From assembly GCF_002532075.1 (NCBI RefSeq), contig NZ_LYXE01000170.1, positions 1 through 64,000 on the forward strand: a stretch of 64,000 bases of DNA. Reading direction: 5' to 3'. The translations under genes were made by a program, and so were the position numbers. Below the pieces are notes generated by a model. It saw only the letters and a program-made list of their open reading frames with translations. It ran no database searches and was not told where the DNA came from. The stretch is from Candidatus Chloroploca asiatica. GTDB taxonomy: Bacteria > Chloroflexota > Chloroflexia > Chloroflexales > Chloroflexaceae. Below are positions 54,103 through 61,923 of this stretch, piece after piece (positions within the stretch are counted from its first letter, which is position 1; each line of letters opens with the position of its first letter).

Positions 54103-55965
54103 TTAACGCCCCGTCCCACGGACATAAATATTTGGCCAGGGGCGAAACTCTGTCGCAAAGGTCTGCCGCGATGACTCGCCTCCCCTGGTGATCGTACGAT
54201 ACAACTCGATCTTGATCCCACCGCGCGCCACGTCGCTCTGGCGTACATAGCCCACCGGTTTCGTCGGATCATTCACATAGACCGGCGCCGTAGGCGCAGA
54301 CGTCTGCGCAACCACACGGTGATCATAGGTTACCGTGCGCCCCGTTGGCGTCCCATAGAGCGCCACCGACAGGCGCTGCCGGCTCAGATCTACATAGCTC
54401 TCCATTAAGAGCCAGTGACCAGTATCATTCGTAAAACGAAGATCGTTATACGGGGTAAAAATGGCTGCATCAAACCCTGGGGGTTCCCCAAGTTCTTCAT
54501 ACCAACTGATGCGAAAGGCGTGGGCATGGCGCTCGTTGATCGGCAAGCCACCAAAGAAGGCTGCCCGAAAGACGGTCGTCGAAACCTGACACAGCCCACC
54601 TCCCCACTCCTGCTGCGTCCGATTATTGACAATCGCCAAACCCTCGACAAAGCCATTCGCGGCATCAACCGACCCAAGCTGATCATTGAAGGAGAAGCGT
54701 GCCCCTGGCGGGATCAGCACCCCATGCATCCGCCGCGCTCCCGCACGAATATTGGTAATCCGATACTGCTCAGAATTCGCAAACGAACTGATGCCCGAGG
54801 CCACCTGGTGTGTGATGCCCAGGCTCGCCAGATTACTCGCCGTCACCGGTGGCGGGATCGCCACCATTGGCAGTTCGATCGTTCGCTCTTCGTGCGCCAG
54901 CAGCGAACGTATGTCAGCGACTGCCTGATCAACGTCCAAGCCCTGACCATTGGCTCCAGGGGCCGTAATTACGAGGTTGCCGCCATTCCAGGCTACCCTC
55001 GGCAAGGTGCCCTCTTCACGTACCGCCGTGGCAAGTGGGCGTAACAGGTTACGGATCTCTGTGGGATCAAGGCTAATCGCATAGGTCGGTTCGCCATCCT
55101 CGCCAATGATGCGTCGTACACTCAGCCACGAGGCAAGTTCGTCAATTGACCATTGCCATTGGCAACCCTGCACACATGCCCCCGTTGAGCCGTTGAGCAC
55201 AATGGGCTCACTGAGTATCAAGCGCAGTTCATCGGCAAAAGGTGCGACCTCTGCATCACGCAAGCGTGGCTCAACCTCTCGTGTGCGCACGATCACCGGG
55301 CGACGCACCAATTCCTGGACGGTCGCCGTCATATCGGCAACCGTCTCATCAATCAGCACCTGTTGGCCCCAGTGTTCTGGCTGCTGCACAACCGTGGCCC
55401 CCTGGAGCCACAGCGCTGCATCACGCGGCGGATCTTCGATCGTCGCAGCCAGGCCAAGCAGATACTGCTGCATCACCTGCTGATCAATTTCAAGGTGAAG
55501 CGGCAGATCAATGCCCTCTTGCCAGACGGTCGCTGCCATGCGCACATTCTCGAGCCGGGTAGCGCCACGCCCATAGGTCAGCGCCTCATCCAGCGCGTCG
55601 TCCAGCACTAGGCGCAACCCAAGTTCATCAGCCGCTGGATGCCAAACGTGCTCACGAAACTTTAGTTCGACCGGATTGTAGAGAAAAGCCCCGTATGCGC
55701 GTTCGACCTCGGCCCGGGCCTCTTCAAGCGTCATTCCGCTCACATCCACCCCTCGAATATGGATATTCGGGTAGATGCGCTGCTCGTATTGACGCTCAGT
55801 AAAGAGCAAGGTCAGCGTAAGGGCTGCTGTCATGCTCGCGACAATCACCAGCACCAGGATCAACCACTCGATCAGATGCCGAAAGAGTGATGCGCGCTGA
55901 CGCGGTTGTGGCACGTCATCAGCCAGCCGATCGTCGCTTATATGGTCAGGAAACGATGTTGACAC
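54103..55965 (-). CDS. VanW family membrane-anchored protein with peptidoglycan-binding-like domains
   Basis: The 620-residue protein has a cytoplasmic start, one transmembrane helix (about 33-55, IEWLILVLVIVASMTAALTL), then extracytoplasmic domains. Residues about 68-330 look like two PG_binding_4-type units (NIHIRGVDVSGMTLEEARAEVE, split as VDVSGMTLEEARAEVE). Residues about 400-560 are the VanW domain: IPPGARFSFNDQLG, EWGGGLCQVSTTVFRAAFFGGL and INERHAHAFRISWYE. A short beta-rich tail ends the protein. The start is GTG 55965. VanW is linked to glycopeptide resistance clusters but is widespread in Gram-positive-like lineages with no known reaction. A cell-envelope role is likely. Confidence 0.88.
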   Translation of the reverse strand: MSTSFPDHISDDRLADDVPQPRQRASLFRHLIEWLILVLVIVASMTAALTLTLLFTERQYEQRIYPNIHIRGVDVSGMTLEEARAEVERAYGAFLYNPVELKFREHVWHPAADELGLRLVLDDALDEALTYGRGATRLENVRMAATVWQEGIDLPLHLEIDQQVMQQYLLGLAATIEDPPRDAALWLQGATVVQQPEHWGQQVLIDETVADMTATVQELVRRPVIVRTREVEPRLRDAEVAPFADELRLILSEPIVLNGSTGACVQGCQWQWSIDELASWLSVRRIIGEDGEPTYAISLDPTEIRNLLRPLATAVREEGTLPRVAWNGGNLVITAPGANGQGLDVDQAVADIRSLLAHEERTIELPMVAIPPPVTASNLASLGITHQVASGISSFANSEQYRITNIRAGARRMHGVLIPPGARFSFNDQLGSVDAANGFVEGLAIVNNRTQQEWGGGLCQVSTTVFRAAFFGGLPINERHAHAFRISWYEELGEPPGFDAAIFTPYNDLRFTNDTGHWLLMESYVDLSRQRLSVALYGTPTGRTVTYDHRVVAQTSAPTAPVYVNDPTKPVGYVRQSDVARGGIKIELYRTITRGGESSRQTFATEFRPWPNIYVRGTGR

Positions 55966-56355
55966 AGCAATCTCACGGGGAATGCACCCAACTGCTACGC
56001 TACGCTACGCTACGCAACGAGAACTAATATGAGTGTACAACCCTAGCCATGGCTCTGTCAAGAAGCAGAGTGTTGCGAGCGGGGCGATTGCATCTGTGAG
56101 GTCTAGACCCAATCCCTTATCAAATAAGCTCACGCGAAGACGCGAAGGCGCGAAGGGTTTGGTTACCTACGCTAAAAACGTTGCGCCTTTGCGCCTTTGC
56201 GTCAAAACAAACGCGTTATTTGAAAAGTGAGGAAACCACGAAACATTGCACAAATCCTGGCACAGATCTGCAACGCAAAAGTGTTGTATCATGGCCGCGA
56301 ACAGGCTGTTCCTCTGGCGATGAGGCCAGAGTCTGATCATAGAGGAGGTTACGTG
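55966..56355. other. Intergenic region with short tandem and inverted repeats
   Basis: No gene is supported. CTACG is repeated four times near 55995-56015. The palindromic element at 56121-56222 is listed separately. The VanW start and the SDR start are divergent, so promoters for both should lie here, but I could not place a convincing -35/-10 pair. Confidence 0.5.
56121..56222. repeat. 102-bp palindromic element built from CGCAAAGGCGC-type repeats
   Basis: CAAATAA and TTATTTG end the element; inside, ACGCGAAGACGCGAAGGCGCG faces the near complement GCGCCTTTGCGCCTTTGCGT (each up to 20 nt shown). Single arms of the same motif occur at 57507-57532 (CTTTGCGCCTCTGCGCC) and 21935-21955. It resembles the small dispersed GCGCAAAGACGC motifs of many bacterial genomes. 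No coding potential. Confidence 0.55.
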
Positions 56356-57114
56356 ATGGTTGGACAGTTCACTGGCAAGGTAGCACTGGTAACAGGGGCC
56401 GGCTCGGGGATTGGACGGGCAAGTGCGCTCGCTTTTGCCCGCCACGGTGCCAAGGTGGTGGTGGCTGATATTGCCGAGGCCGCAGGCGAAGAGACGGCCG
56501 CAATGGCTCGCGCCGAGCAGACTGATGCGCTCTTTGTGCGTACCAATGTTTCGCGCCGCGCCGATATTGAAGCTCTGGTGAATCTGACGGTTGCGACCTA
56601 TGGCCGCCTCGATTTTGCCCATAATAATGCTGGCATCGAGGGTGCACGCTCGATGATGGACGCTTACCCCGAAGAGGTCTGGGACGAGGTGATTGGCATC
56701 AACCTCAAAGGGGTCTGGCTCTCGATGAAGTACGAGTTGCAGCAGATGCTCAAACAGGGCGGTGGCGTCATTGTCAATACCTCGTCCGTCGCTGGTTTGA
56801 CTGGTTCGCGTGGGGTGTCAGCCTATGTGGCGAGCAAGCATGGCATTATTGGTTTGACCCGCGCCGCTGCCCTCGAATATGCCCGTAGTAACATTCGGAT
56901 CAATGCGATTTGCCCCGGTACGATCCATACTGCGATGATCGACCGTTTTACTGGCGGCGATGAAGCGATCCTGCAGGAATTTGCCGAAGGTGAACCGGTC
57001 GGACGGCTCGGCCAGCCCGATGAAGTTGCCAGTGCGGTCATCTGGCTCTGTTCCGACGGGGCTTCATTTGTCACCGGCGCAACCCTCCCGGTTGATGGCG
57101 GCAGATTGGCCTGA
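56356..57114 (+). CDS. Short-chain dehydrogenase/reductase (intact active site)
   Basis: The 252-residue SDR starts at ATG 56356 behind AGAGGAGGTTACGTG. TGAGSGIG is the cofactor loop, and Asp in VVVADIAEAAG favours NAD(H). NNAGIEG, the tetrad Asn in INLKGVWLS, Ser in VNTSSVAGL and AYVASKHG (Tyr and Lys) are all present. PVGRLGQPDEVASAVIWLCSDGASFVTGATLPVDGG (split as RLGQPDEVASAVIWL) is the typical C-terminus. It should be an active oxidoreductase on an unknown alcohol or ketone. The ATL gene follows 5 bp later. Confidence 0.9.
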   Translation: MVGQFTGKVALVTGAGSGIGRASALAFARHGAKVVVADIAEAAGEETAAMARAEQTDALFVRTNVSRRADIEALVNLTVATYGRLDFAHNNAGIEGARSMMDAYPEEVWDEVIGINLKGVWLSMKYELQQMLKQGGGVIVNTSSVAGLTGSRGVSAYVASKHGIIGLTRAAALEYARSNIRINAICPGTIHTAMIDRFTGGDEAILQEFAEGEPVGRLGQPDEVASAVIWLCSDGASFVTGATLPVDGGRLA

Positions 57115-57119
57115 CATCG

Positions 57120-57428
57120 GTGAAGAGTTACGAGGCGATTTATGCGGTGGTGCGCCAGATCCCGCCTGGACGAGTCAGCAGCTATGGGCGCATTGCCGTA
57201 CTGGCTGGTTTTGGTGGTCAGGCGCGGCTGGTGGGCTATGCCCTCCATGCCCTGCGCCTGACCAGTGAAGACGAGGTGCCGTGGTGGCGGGTTGTCAATC
57301 ACCGCGGCCTTATTACCAATGCCTACGAACCTGCGTTGCAACGCGCCCTGCTCGAAGCTGAAGGGGTTATGGTTGATGCGGGCGACCGGATCGATCTCCG
57401 GCACTATCTCTGGGAGGCGAACCTTTAG
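57120..57428 (+). CDS. Alkyltransferase-like DNA repair protein (ATL)
   Basis: The 102-residue protein corresponds to the DNA-binding domain of O6-alkylguanine-DNA alkyltransferases. The helix-turn-helix region VRQIPPGRVSSYGRIAVLAG with the Tyr and Arg finger is conserved. The alkyl-acceptor motif PCHRV is replaced by PWWRVVNHRG, so the acceptor cysteine is absent. This Trp variant is the hallmark of ATL proteins, which bind O6-alkylguanine and hand the lesion to nucleotide excision repair. The start is GTG 57120, 5 bp after the SDR stop, so the two may be co-transcribed. An N-terminal MGMT domain is absent as expected. Confidence 0.88.
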   Translation: MKSYEAIYAVVRQIPPGRVSSYGRIAVLAGFGGQARLVGYALHALRLTSEDEVPWWRVVNHRGLITNAYEPALQRALLEAEGVMVDAGDRIDLRHYLWEANL

Positions 57429-57561
57429 CCCCAAGATCTTGCCAAGAAGCTTGACCCGAATGGACGCAACGGCACCAAGGCTTGCTCCGCACCTCTAGAT
57501 GAATCTTTGCGCCTCTGCGCCTTTGCGTCAAACAACCCGTCTTGTTTGCAAGGGCTTGCCT

Positions 57562-58422
57562 CTAGCTCACGCTTGCGAGATGCCGCAGCAACGCCACCGC
57601 CGGAGCCATATCTACGCCCACCGCAAGGCGATACACACCTGCTTCAACCAGGGCTGCGCAGGCTTGTTTTGTGGTCTTTTGCTGCAACTCGTGCTGAGCC
57701 AGCGCAGCTTCCAGCCGTTCAAGCTGGCTCGCCTGTCCGGTTCTCTGTTCGACCAGGCATGTGACCACCCGTTCAGCATGGGTTGCCCGGTTGCCTGGCC
57801 CCCCACTGGCATGCCCCCAGACGCGTAACCCGTGTGCCAGGCTAAGATAGACCGTCTGCTCGGCTAGCAGCGCCATCGCAGCTTCAATGGATGCCCTGGT
57901 AAGCGCACTGACAAGTCCCGCCTCACCACTGAGCAGAACTGCTGTTCCATCAAGCACGAGACCAGCCGCCGCAACAGGCAACCGGTCGTGACGACTTGCG
58001 AGCAACAGGCCAAGATACTCAATCACCTGAGGCACAACCACGGCCTCGTTGGCGCTCAACGCTGGGGTCAGAAACGCCACCGCCACACCCTGTGTCAGAT
58101 CCGCACTGAACAGATTGCTGCCCCGCGCAGCGACGACCGTATCCCCATATCTTCGTACCACAAAACGCGACAGCGCGGTGACATCAGGTTCATCAGCCTC
58201 AGGGTCTTGCACGATCAGGTGGAGGCTTGCTGGGGGCGTAGAGGCACGCAGCGCGGCAGGCAACATCAGCCACTGGCGAAAACAACCCATCAGCATCGGC
58301 TCAAAGCCTACCGCAGCCTTCACCACCAGCGGCACACCGAGCAGCGGCACCTCAAGCGCCACAACATCAGCAGAGCCCCCGCTATGCGGAGGCTCTGCCC
58401 ATAATGAACGATCTTCAGGCAA
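57562..58422 (-). CDS. HPr-kinase-like protein without a P-loop, last gene of the puf operon
   Basis: The 286-residue protein has an N-terminal region of strands and helices (VVALEVPLLGVPLVVKAA), then a C-terminal half that follows the HprK/SqqD-associated kinase layout: AAAGLVLDGTAVLLSGEAG, then ALTRASIEAAMALLAEQTVYLSLAHGLRVWGH (split as EAAMALLAEQTVYL). In active proteins the segment after LLSG reads like GxxGxGKST. Here it is EAGLVSALT, with no Lys-Ser/Thr, so ATP binding in the usual way is unlikely. The start lies 11 bp past the pufM stop in the same direction, suggesting co-transcription with the reaction-centre genes. The family call is by eye and tentative. Confidence 0.5.
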   Translation of the reverse strand: MPEDRSLWAEPPHSGGSADVVALEVPLLGVPLVVKAAVGFEPMLMGCFRQWLMLPAALRASTPPASLHLIVQDPEADEPDVTALSRFVVRRYGDTVVAARGSNLFSADLTQGVAVAFLTPALSANEAVVVPQVIEYLGLLLASRHDRLPVAAAGLVLDGTAVLLSGEAGLVSALTRASIEAAMALLAEQTVYLSLAHGLRVWGHASGGPGNRATHAERVVTCLVEQRTGQASQLERLEAALAQHELQQKTTKQACAALVEAGVYRLAVGVDMAPAVALLRHLASVS

Positions 58423-58433
58423 CGCAGGGCGCC

Positions 58434-59351
58434 TTATTGACTAGGTTGCGGGAACTGCGGATAGGCAATCCCGGCCTCGATGCCCCACTGGAACCAGTTA
58501 TTGACAAAATCGGGCATCGAGAGGAAGACCCCGATGGCACCAGTCACCCCACAGAGCCAGGCAAACCAGAAGGCCCAGAGGTGGATCGAGTAGGCATTCG
58601 CATTGAAGCCCATGCACCAGCGCCAGAAGAGCTGCGCCCGCTCGGTACCGGTACCAGGGGCCTGCAACTCGTCCCACTCTTCGTGAGCGGCATACTTCTC
58701 AAGCGCCCAGATCGTACCAGCGTGCATAGCCAGCAGCACTGTCGAACCAAGCAGGAAGAAGATCGAGAGCATATGGAACGGGTTGTAGTAGAAGTTCCCG
58801 TAGCGCACGCTTACGTTATTCGTCCAGTCAAGCAACGCCTTGAGACCGTGGGAAGGTGCCTCGGACCAATCGGCCATCCACATCGGACGAATGAGATAGA
58901 TCACCAGGTAGAGAACAATCGCACCGGTGAACCCGTAGGCCAAGTAGGGCTTGATACCAAGCGTCCTTGCACGGGTATAGAGGTGCATATACCAGCAAAA
59001 GATCGAAATCGTCAGGAAGAAAGTCGAAATGAGCCACCAGCCACCCTGATTGAGGGGTGGAAAGCTGAGACCATAGAAACTGGCAGGTGGATCGATTTGC
59101 AAGACAAAGAAATACTTCGCAAACGCAACGGGGTTCCAGTTGACCTGGATCGCCATCACGGCCAGCCAGATAAAGGTAAAGATACCACCGGTCACATACG
59201 CTGCAACATTCCAGAGGCCGAGAAACGTCGGGCCAATCTGGCTATCCAAGCCGAAGTTCTCAAGCACAGGAATTTCAATGGCCTTGCCGATCCGTCCCTG
59301 TGGATTGGGCCCCAGATCGAGATCGCCGGGGGTTCTATTCATTGTCGCCAT
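58434..59351 (-). CDS. pufM: Photosynthetic reaction centre M subunit (Chloroflexus type)
   Basis: The 305-residue protein starts at ATG 59351 (MATMNRTPGDL), with GAGGAGCAGTCTT upstream; the longer frame adds nine codons without support. There are five transmembrane helices. The special-pair His is in YYNPFHMLSI. The iron ligands are the His in LLAMHAGT, Glu in TGTERAQLFWRW and His in NAYSIHLWAF. The position that is His in purple bacteria and binds the accessory bacteriochlorophyll is Leu here (GLKALLDWTNN), which puts a bacteriopheophytin there, as known for Chloroflexus. It lacks the extra N-terminal helix of Roseiflexus fusions. It lies 71 bp after pufL. Confidence 0.97.
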   Translation of the reverse strand: MATMNRTPGDLDLGPNPQGRIGKAIEIPVLENFGLDSQIGPTFLGLWNVAAYVTGGIFTFIWLAVMAIQVNWNPVAFAKYFFVLQIDPPASFYGLSFPPLNQGGWWLISTFFLTISIFCWYMHLYTRARTLGIKPYLAYGFTGAIVLYLVIYLIRPMWMADWSEAPSHGLKALLDWTNNVSVRYGNFYYNPFHMLSIFFLLGSTVLLAMHAGTIWALEKYAAHEEWDELQAPGTGTERAQLFWRWCMGFNANAYSIHLWAFWFAWLCGVTGAIGVFLSMPDFVNNWFQWGIEAGIAYPQFPQPSQ

Positions 59352-59422
59352 AAGACTGCTCCTCAACTGTGTAGGCAAGCACTGGTCTAAGCAAGGGCAA
59401 CCCGCCCTGTTCGATCAGTGGC

Positions 59423-60358
59423 TTACACCCCACTCCACCAGGGAAGGACATTCCAGAAGTTCCAGAAACTCACCCAATCCTGCACGGGCCAACCCGAGAA
59501 GAGAATGCAGAGATTCGCTGAGAGCACACCACCACAAGCAAAGAGGAACCCGAGACGATGGATGCCCGACTCACCAACCGAGTAGACAATCGTATCGCGG
59601 AAGAAGATATTCTCGATATCTCCGCCTTCGGGCCCACGATACTGTGCTGCACTCAAGATGAGCGAACCGTGACAGGCAAGCAACCACGTTGAACCAAAGA
59701 GCCCGGTAATGCCAATCGCGTGGAAGGGGTTGTAGAAGAAGTTGTTGTAGCGGTACCCGAAATTCGAGACCCAATCGAGGTGGGGCATCACACCGAGCAC
59801 AAAGCCTTCGTGCCACATCCCGAGGGCGATGGGCCGAATAATCTGGAGCGTCACCCAGGATGAGAAGACGACGCCATAGGCAATTGCAATATGGTAGCCC
59901 ATGTTGAGCTTCATACTGATGTCAACCTGGCGCATCATCCAGCCGAAAAAGGCAAGCGTGGCAAATAGAACCGTCATCTGCCAGACAAACCCGGGTTGCC
60001 CGGGGCTGACCAGGGCCAGACCTACTTCGGCGGGCGGAGGATCAAGGCGCCCGGCAAAGAAGTTCTGCGGTAGCGAGAACGGTCCGTTGACCACCGTTGC
60101 ATTGAGGTAGAAGTAGCTACCGAAAATAATCCCAAGAACAGAAACAAACCCCCAGAAACCCACGTAGAACGGCCCCACCCAGAAATCAAAGGGGTCATTC
60201 TTGAAGAGGGCGCTGAAGGTTGTTTTGCCCTTAATCTTATATTCGGGCTCCATCTCTTCGATCGTGCGTCCCCCCGGAACTCGTGTTGAACGCGCTCCTT
60301 CTTCCACGGTAAAACCAAAATCGGGGAAACGTGGGTCCTTTGCCTTCGTACCACTCAT
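59423..60358 (-). CDS. pufL: Photosynthetic reaction centre L subunit (Chloroflexus type)
   Basis: The 311-residue protein has an N-terminal extension of about 60 residues and five transmembrane helices. The accessory-BChl His is in VMPHLDWVSN, the special-pair His in FFYNPFHAIG, and the iron-ligating His residues in LLACHGSL and SGIHRLGF. The residue corresponding to purple-bacterial His L168 is Phe (NNFFYNP), as in Chloroflexus. With PufM it forms the quinone-type reaction centre in the cytoplasmic membrane. The start is ATG 60358 behind GGGAGCCGGCC. It is the first gene of the operon, about 135 bp downstream of a near-consensus promoter. Confidence 0.97.
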   Translation of the reverse strand: MSGTKAKDPRFPDFGFTVEEGARSTRVPGGRTIEEMEPEYKIKGKTTFSALFKNDPFDFWVGPFYVGFWGFVSVLGIIFGSYFYLNATVVNGPFSLPQNFFAGRLDPPPAEVGLALVSPGQPGFVWQMTVLFATLAFFGWMMRQVDISMKLNMGYHIAIAYGVVFSSWVTLQIIRPIALGMWHEGFVLGVMPHLDWVSNFGYRYNNFFYNPFHAIGITGLFGSTWLLACHGSLILSAAQYRGPEGGDIENIFFRDTIVYSVGESGIHRLGFLFACGGVLSANLCILFSGWPVQDWVSFWNFWNVLPWWSGV

Positions 60359-60499
60359 GGCCGGCTCCCTTTCCAGGACGACTCAGTACAGCGGGGCATA
60401 ACATCACGCAATAGGGATGCGCCAGTCGGGCATGCCCCCATTTGTGTCACATACTCAGGGGATCTTGCAAGAAAGACAAAATCTTACGCGCTTGGAGGA

Positions 60500-60528
60500 A
60501 GTATAATACGCTTGAATAGGGTTGTCAA
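60500..60528 (-). promoter_or_regulatory. Promoter of the puf operon
   Basis: On the minus strand TTGACA (60523-60528), 17 bp, TATACT (60500-60505): a perfect -35, 5/6 -10 and optimal spacing. It lies about 140 bp upstream of pufL, implying a leader of about 135 nt. It is the best promoter in the window. Confidence 0.8.
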
Positions 60529-60543
60529 GCAAGAGTTGACAAC
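60521..60543. promoter_or_regulatory. Operator-like palindrome over the puf -35 box
   Basis: GTTGTCAA (60521-60528) and TTGACAAC (60536-60543) form a perfect 8-bp dyad with a 7-bp centre. One arm is the puf -35 element, so a dimeric repressor bound here would block RNA polymerase. A second, outward-facing TTGACA is created but lacks a -10. Confidence 0.6.
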
Positions 60544-60759
60544 CGAATTTTTCGCATTGCAATGAGAAAAAGACCTGAAGGGGCTCTTTTTTTAACTAAT
60601 GAGTCGCAACAATTTGTCTTGCATATAGTCAACTAATGCCATCTGAGCCGCTAGCTCAAATGGCATTCTTCACGTCGCGCTCTTGCCTGTGACCTGCCAG
60701 ATGTGGCGGGGTATGGATTGGTCGGCTCCCATCGCCAGCGAGGCGGCTTGGTTGTCTCG
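60544..60759. terminator. Gene-free stretch between puf promoter and MFS gene, with a hairpin at 60,635-60,667
   Basis: AATGCCAT and ATGGCATT with inner TGAGC/GCTCA form a hairpin at 60635-60667, 93 bp past the MFS stop, probably ending the glycosyltransferase-MFS transcript. A/T-rich AGACCTGAAGGGGCTCTTTTTTT at 60571-60593 could be a weak plus-strand terminator. Nothing else is seen. Confidence 0.5.
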
Positions 60760-61923
60760 CTACAACTGTTGCGCACGTCGGCTGACGACCACTACTGCGC
60801 AGGCCAGGAGAAAGACGATGCTCGTCGAAATGACGACGAGCAGGGCAACCGCCGGGGGGCCAGCGCGACTGAGCACCAGGCCCATCAAGGGGGGAATGAT
60901 GGCACCGCCACTGTTGCCAATGGCAAGGGCCACCGCAGCCGCTGTGCCTCGGCCCCCCGATGTAAGCGCAACCAGGGCCATCGTGGTGGGGAAGATCGGG
61001 CCGAAGGCCAATCCGAGCACCAGGAGCGCACCTATCGAACCAGTTGGGTTGCCAACCATGAAGAAGAGCAGAACCGAGCCAGACAACAAGAGGATGATCG
61101 TCATCAACAGTACCTGGAGGGCACTGAAACGCAAGCCAAGCAACGCACCTGCCCCACGTCCAACGGTCAGGGCAAACCAGAAGCCTGCGACGGCAATGGC
61201 AGCTTGCGCAGGGGCCATGTCAGCCCCGATCTCCAGGTAGAGGGCGGCCCATCCCCCCAGGGCAATTTCGGTTCCACTGTAGACAAGCAGCAAGCAGCCC
61301 AGCAGCAAGACAAGCAACCACGGGACAGAACCGTTGAGTGCACCCTCGGCAGGGACATCAGCTTCCGCAGCCAGCAGCGCCAGGGGAAACAGCCCAAGCA
61401 GCAACCCAGCCCCAAGCCAGAGCGCGGGCAAAGGGCTCCCCAATTGGGCAAGGGCGCGACCTGCCACCAGCGGGCCGACAATCGAGCCAACCCCAAAAAA
61501 GAGATTGACCAGGTTGAGCGCCGAGGTGCCCCGTACCGGGAAGAGCCGCGGCACCAGCACGCTCCCCGACGAGAGGATCGAGCCAAAACCGAGCCCACCG
61601 AGCCCAGCGAACACAAGCAAGAGCGTCAGTTCACGACTCAGGCTTTCGCCAAGGATGCCAAGCCCCATCATCAACAGCCCGAGACTCAGCACGGTACGCT
61701 GACCATAGCGGTCGCTAAAGGGGCCGACCACAAACTGCACCACGACAGTCCCAAGCGAAAAAGCGGTAAACTGACTGCCGATCAACGCCACATCACGGTC
61801 AACATTTGCGGCCAGCGCACTCAAGTTTGGTCCGATTGATGCCAGGCTAAGCCCTGCGCCAAAATAGACGGCGCAGAGCAACGCAAGGGTTGGCCCCCGG
61901 TTGAGACGTGGCAGGGGGGCCAC
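60760..61923 (-). CDS. Major facilitator superfamily transporter
   Basis: The 387-residue protein has twelve hydrophobic helices in two halves. The loop 2-3 motif is GPFSDRYGQRTVL (A-type MFS signature), and helix 5 has LVNLFFGVGSIVGPLVAG with the repeated glycines. The central loop is short and acidic (AEADVPAEGALNG). The second half contains LGLAFGPIFPTTMALV. The substrate is not predictable; small-molecule efflux or sugar transport is possible. The GTG start abuts the stop of the glycosyltransferase gene, so they are translationally coupled. Confidence 0.87.
   Translation of the reverse strand: MAPLPRLNRGPTLALLCAVYFGAGLSLASIGPNLSALAANVDRDVALIGSQFTAFSLGTVVVQFVVGPFSDRYGQRTVLSLGLLMMGLGILGESLSRELTLLLVFAGLGGLGFGSILSSGSVLVPRLFPVRGTSALNLVNLFFGVGSIVGPLVAGRALAQLGSPLPALWLGAGLLLGLFPLALLAAEADVPAEGALNGSVPWLLVLLLGCLLLVYSGTEIALGGWAALYLEIGADMAPAQAAIAVAGFWFALTVGRGAGALLGLRFSALQVLLMTIILLLSGSVLLFFMVGNPTGSIGALLVLGLAFGPIFPTTMALVALTSGGRGTAAAVALAIGNSGGAIIPPLMGLVLSRAGPPAVALLVVISTSIVFLLACAVVVVSRRAQQL

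Noticed and set aside
60703-61839. 378-codon plus-strand frame opposite the MFS gene
   Set aside because: Antisense shadow of a membrane protein gene; polar, low-complexity product without a ribosome-binding site.
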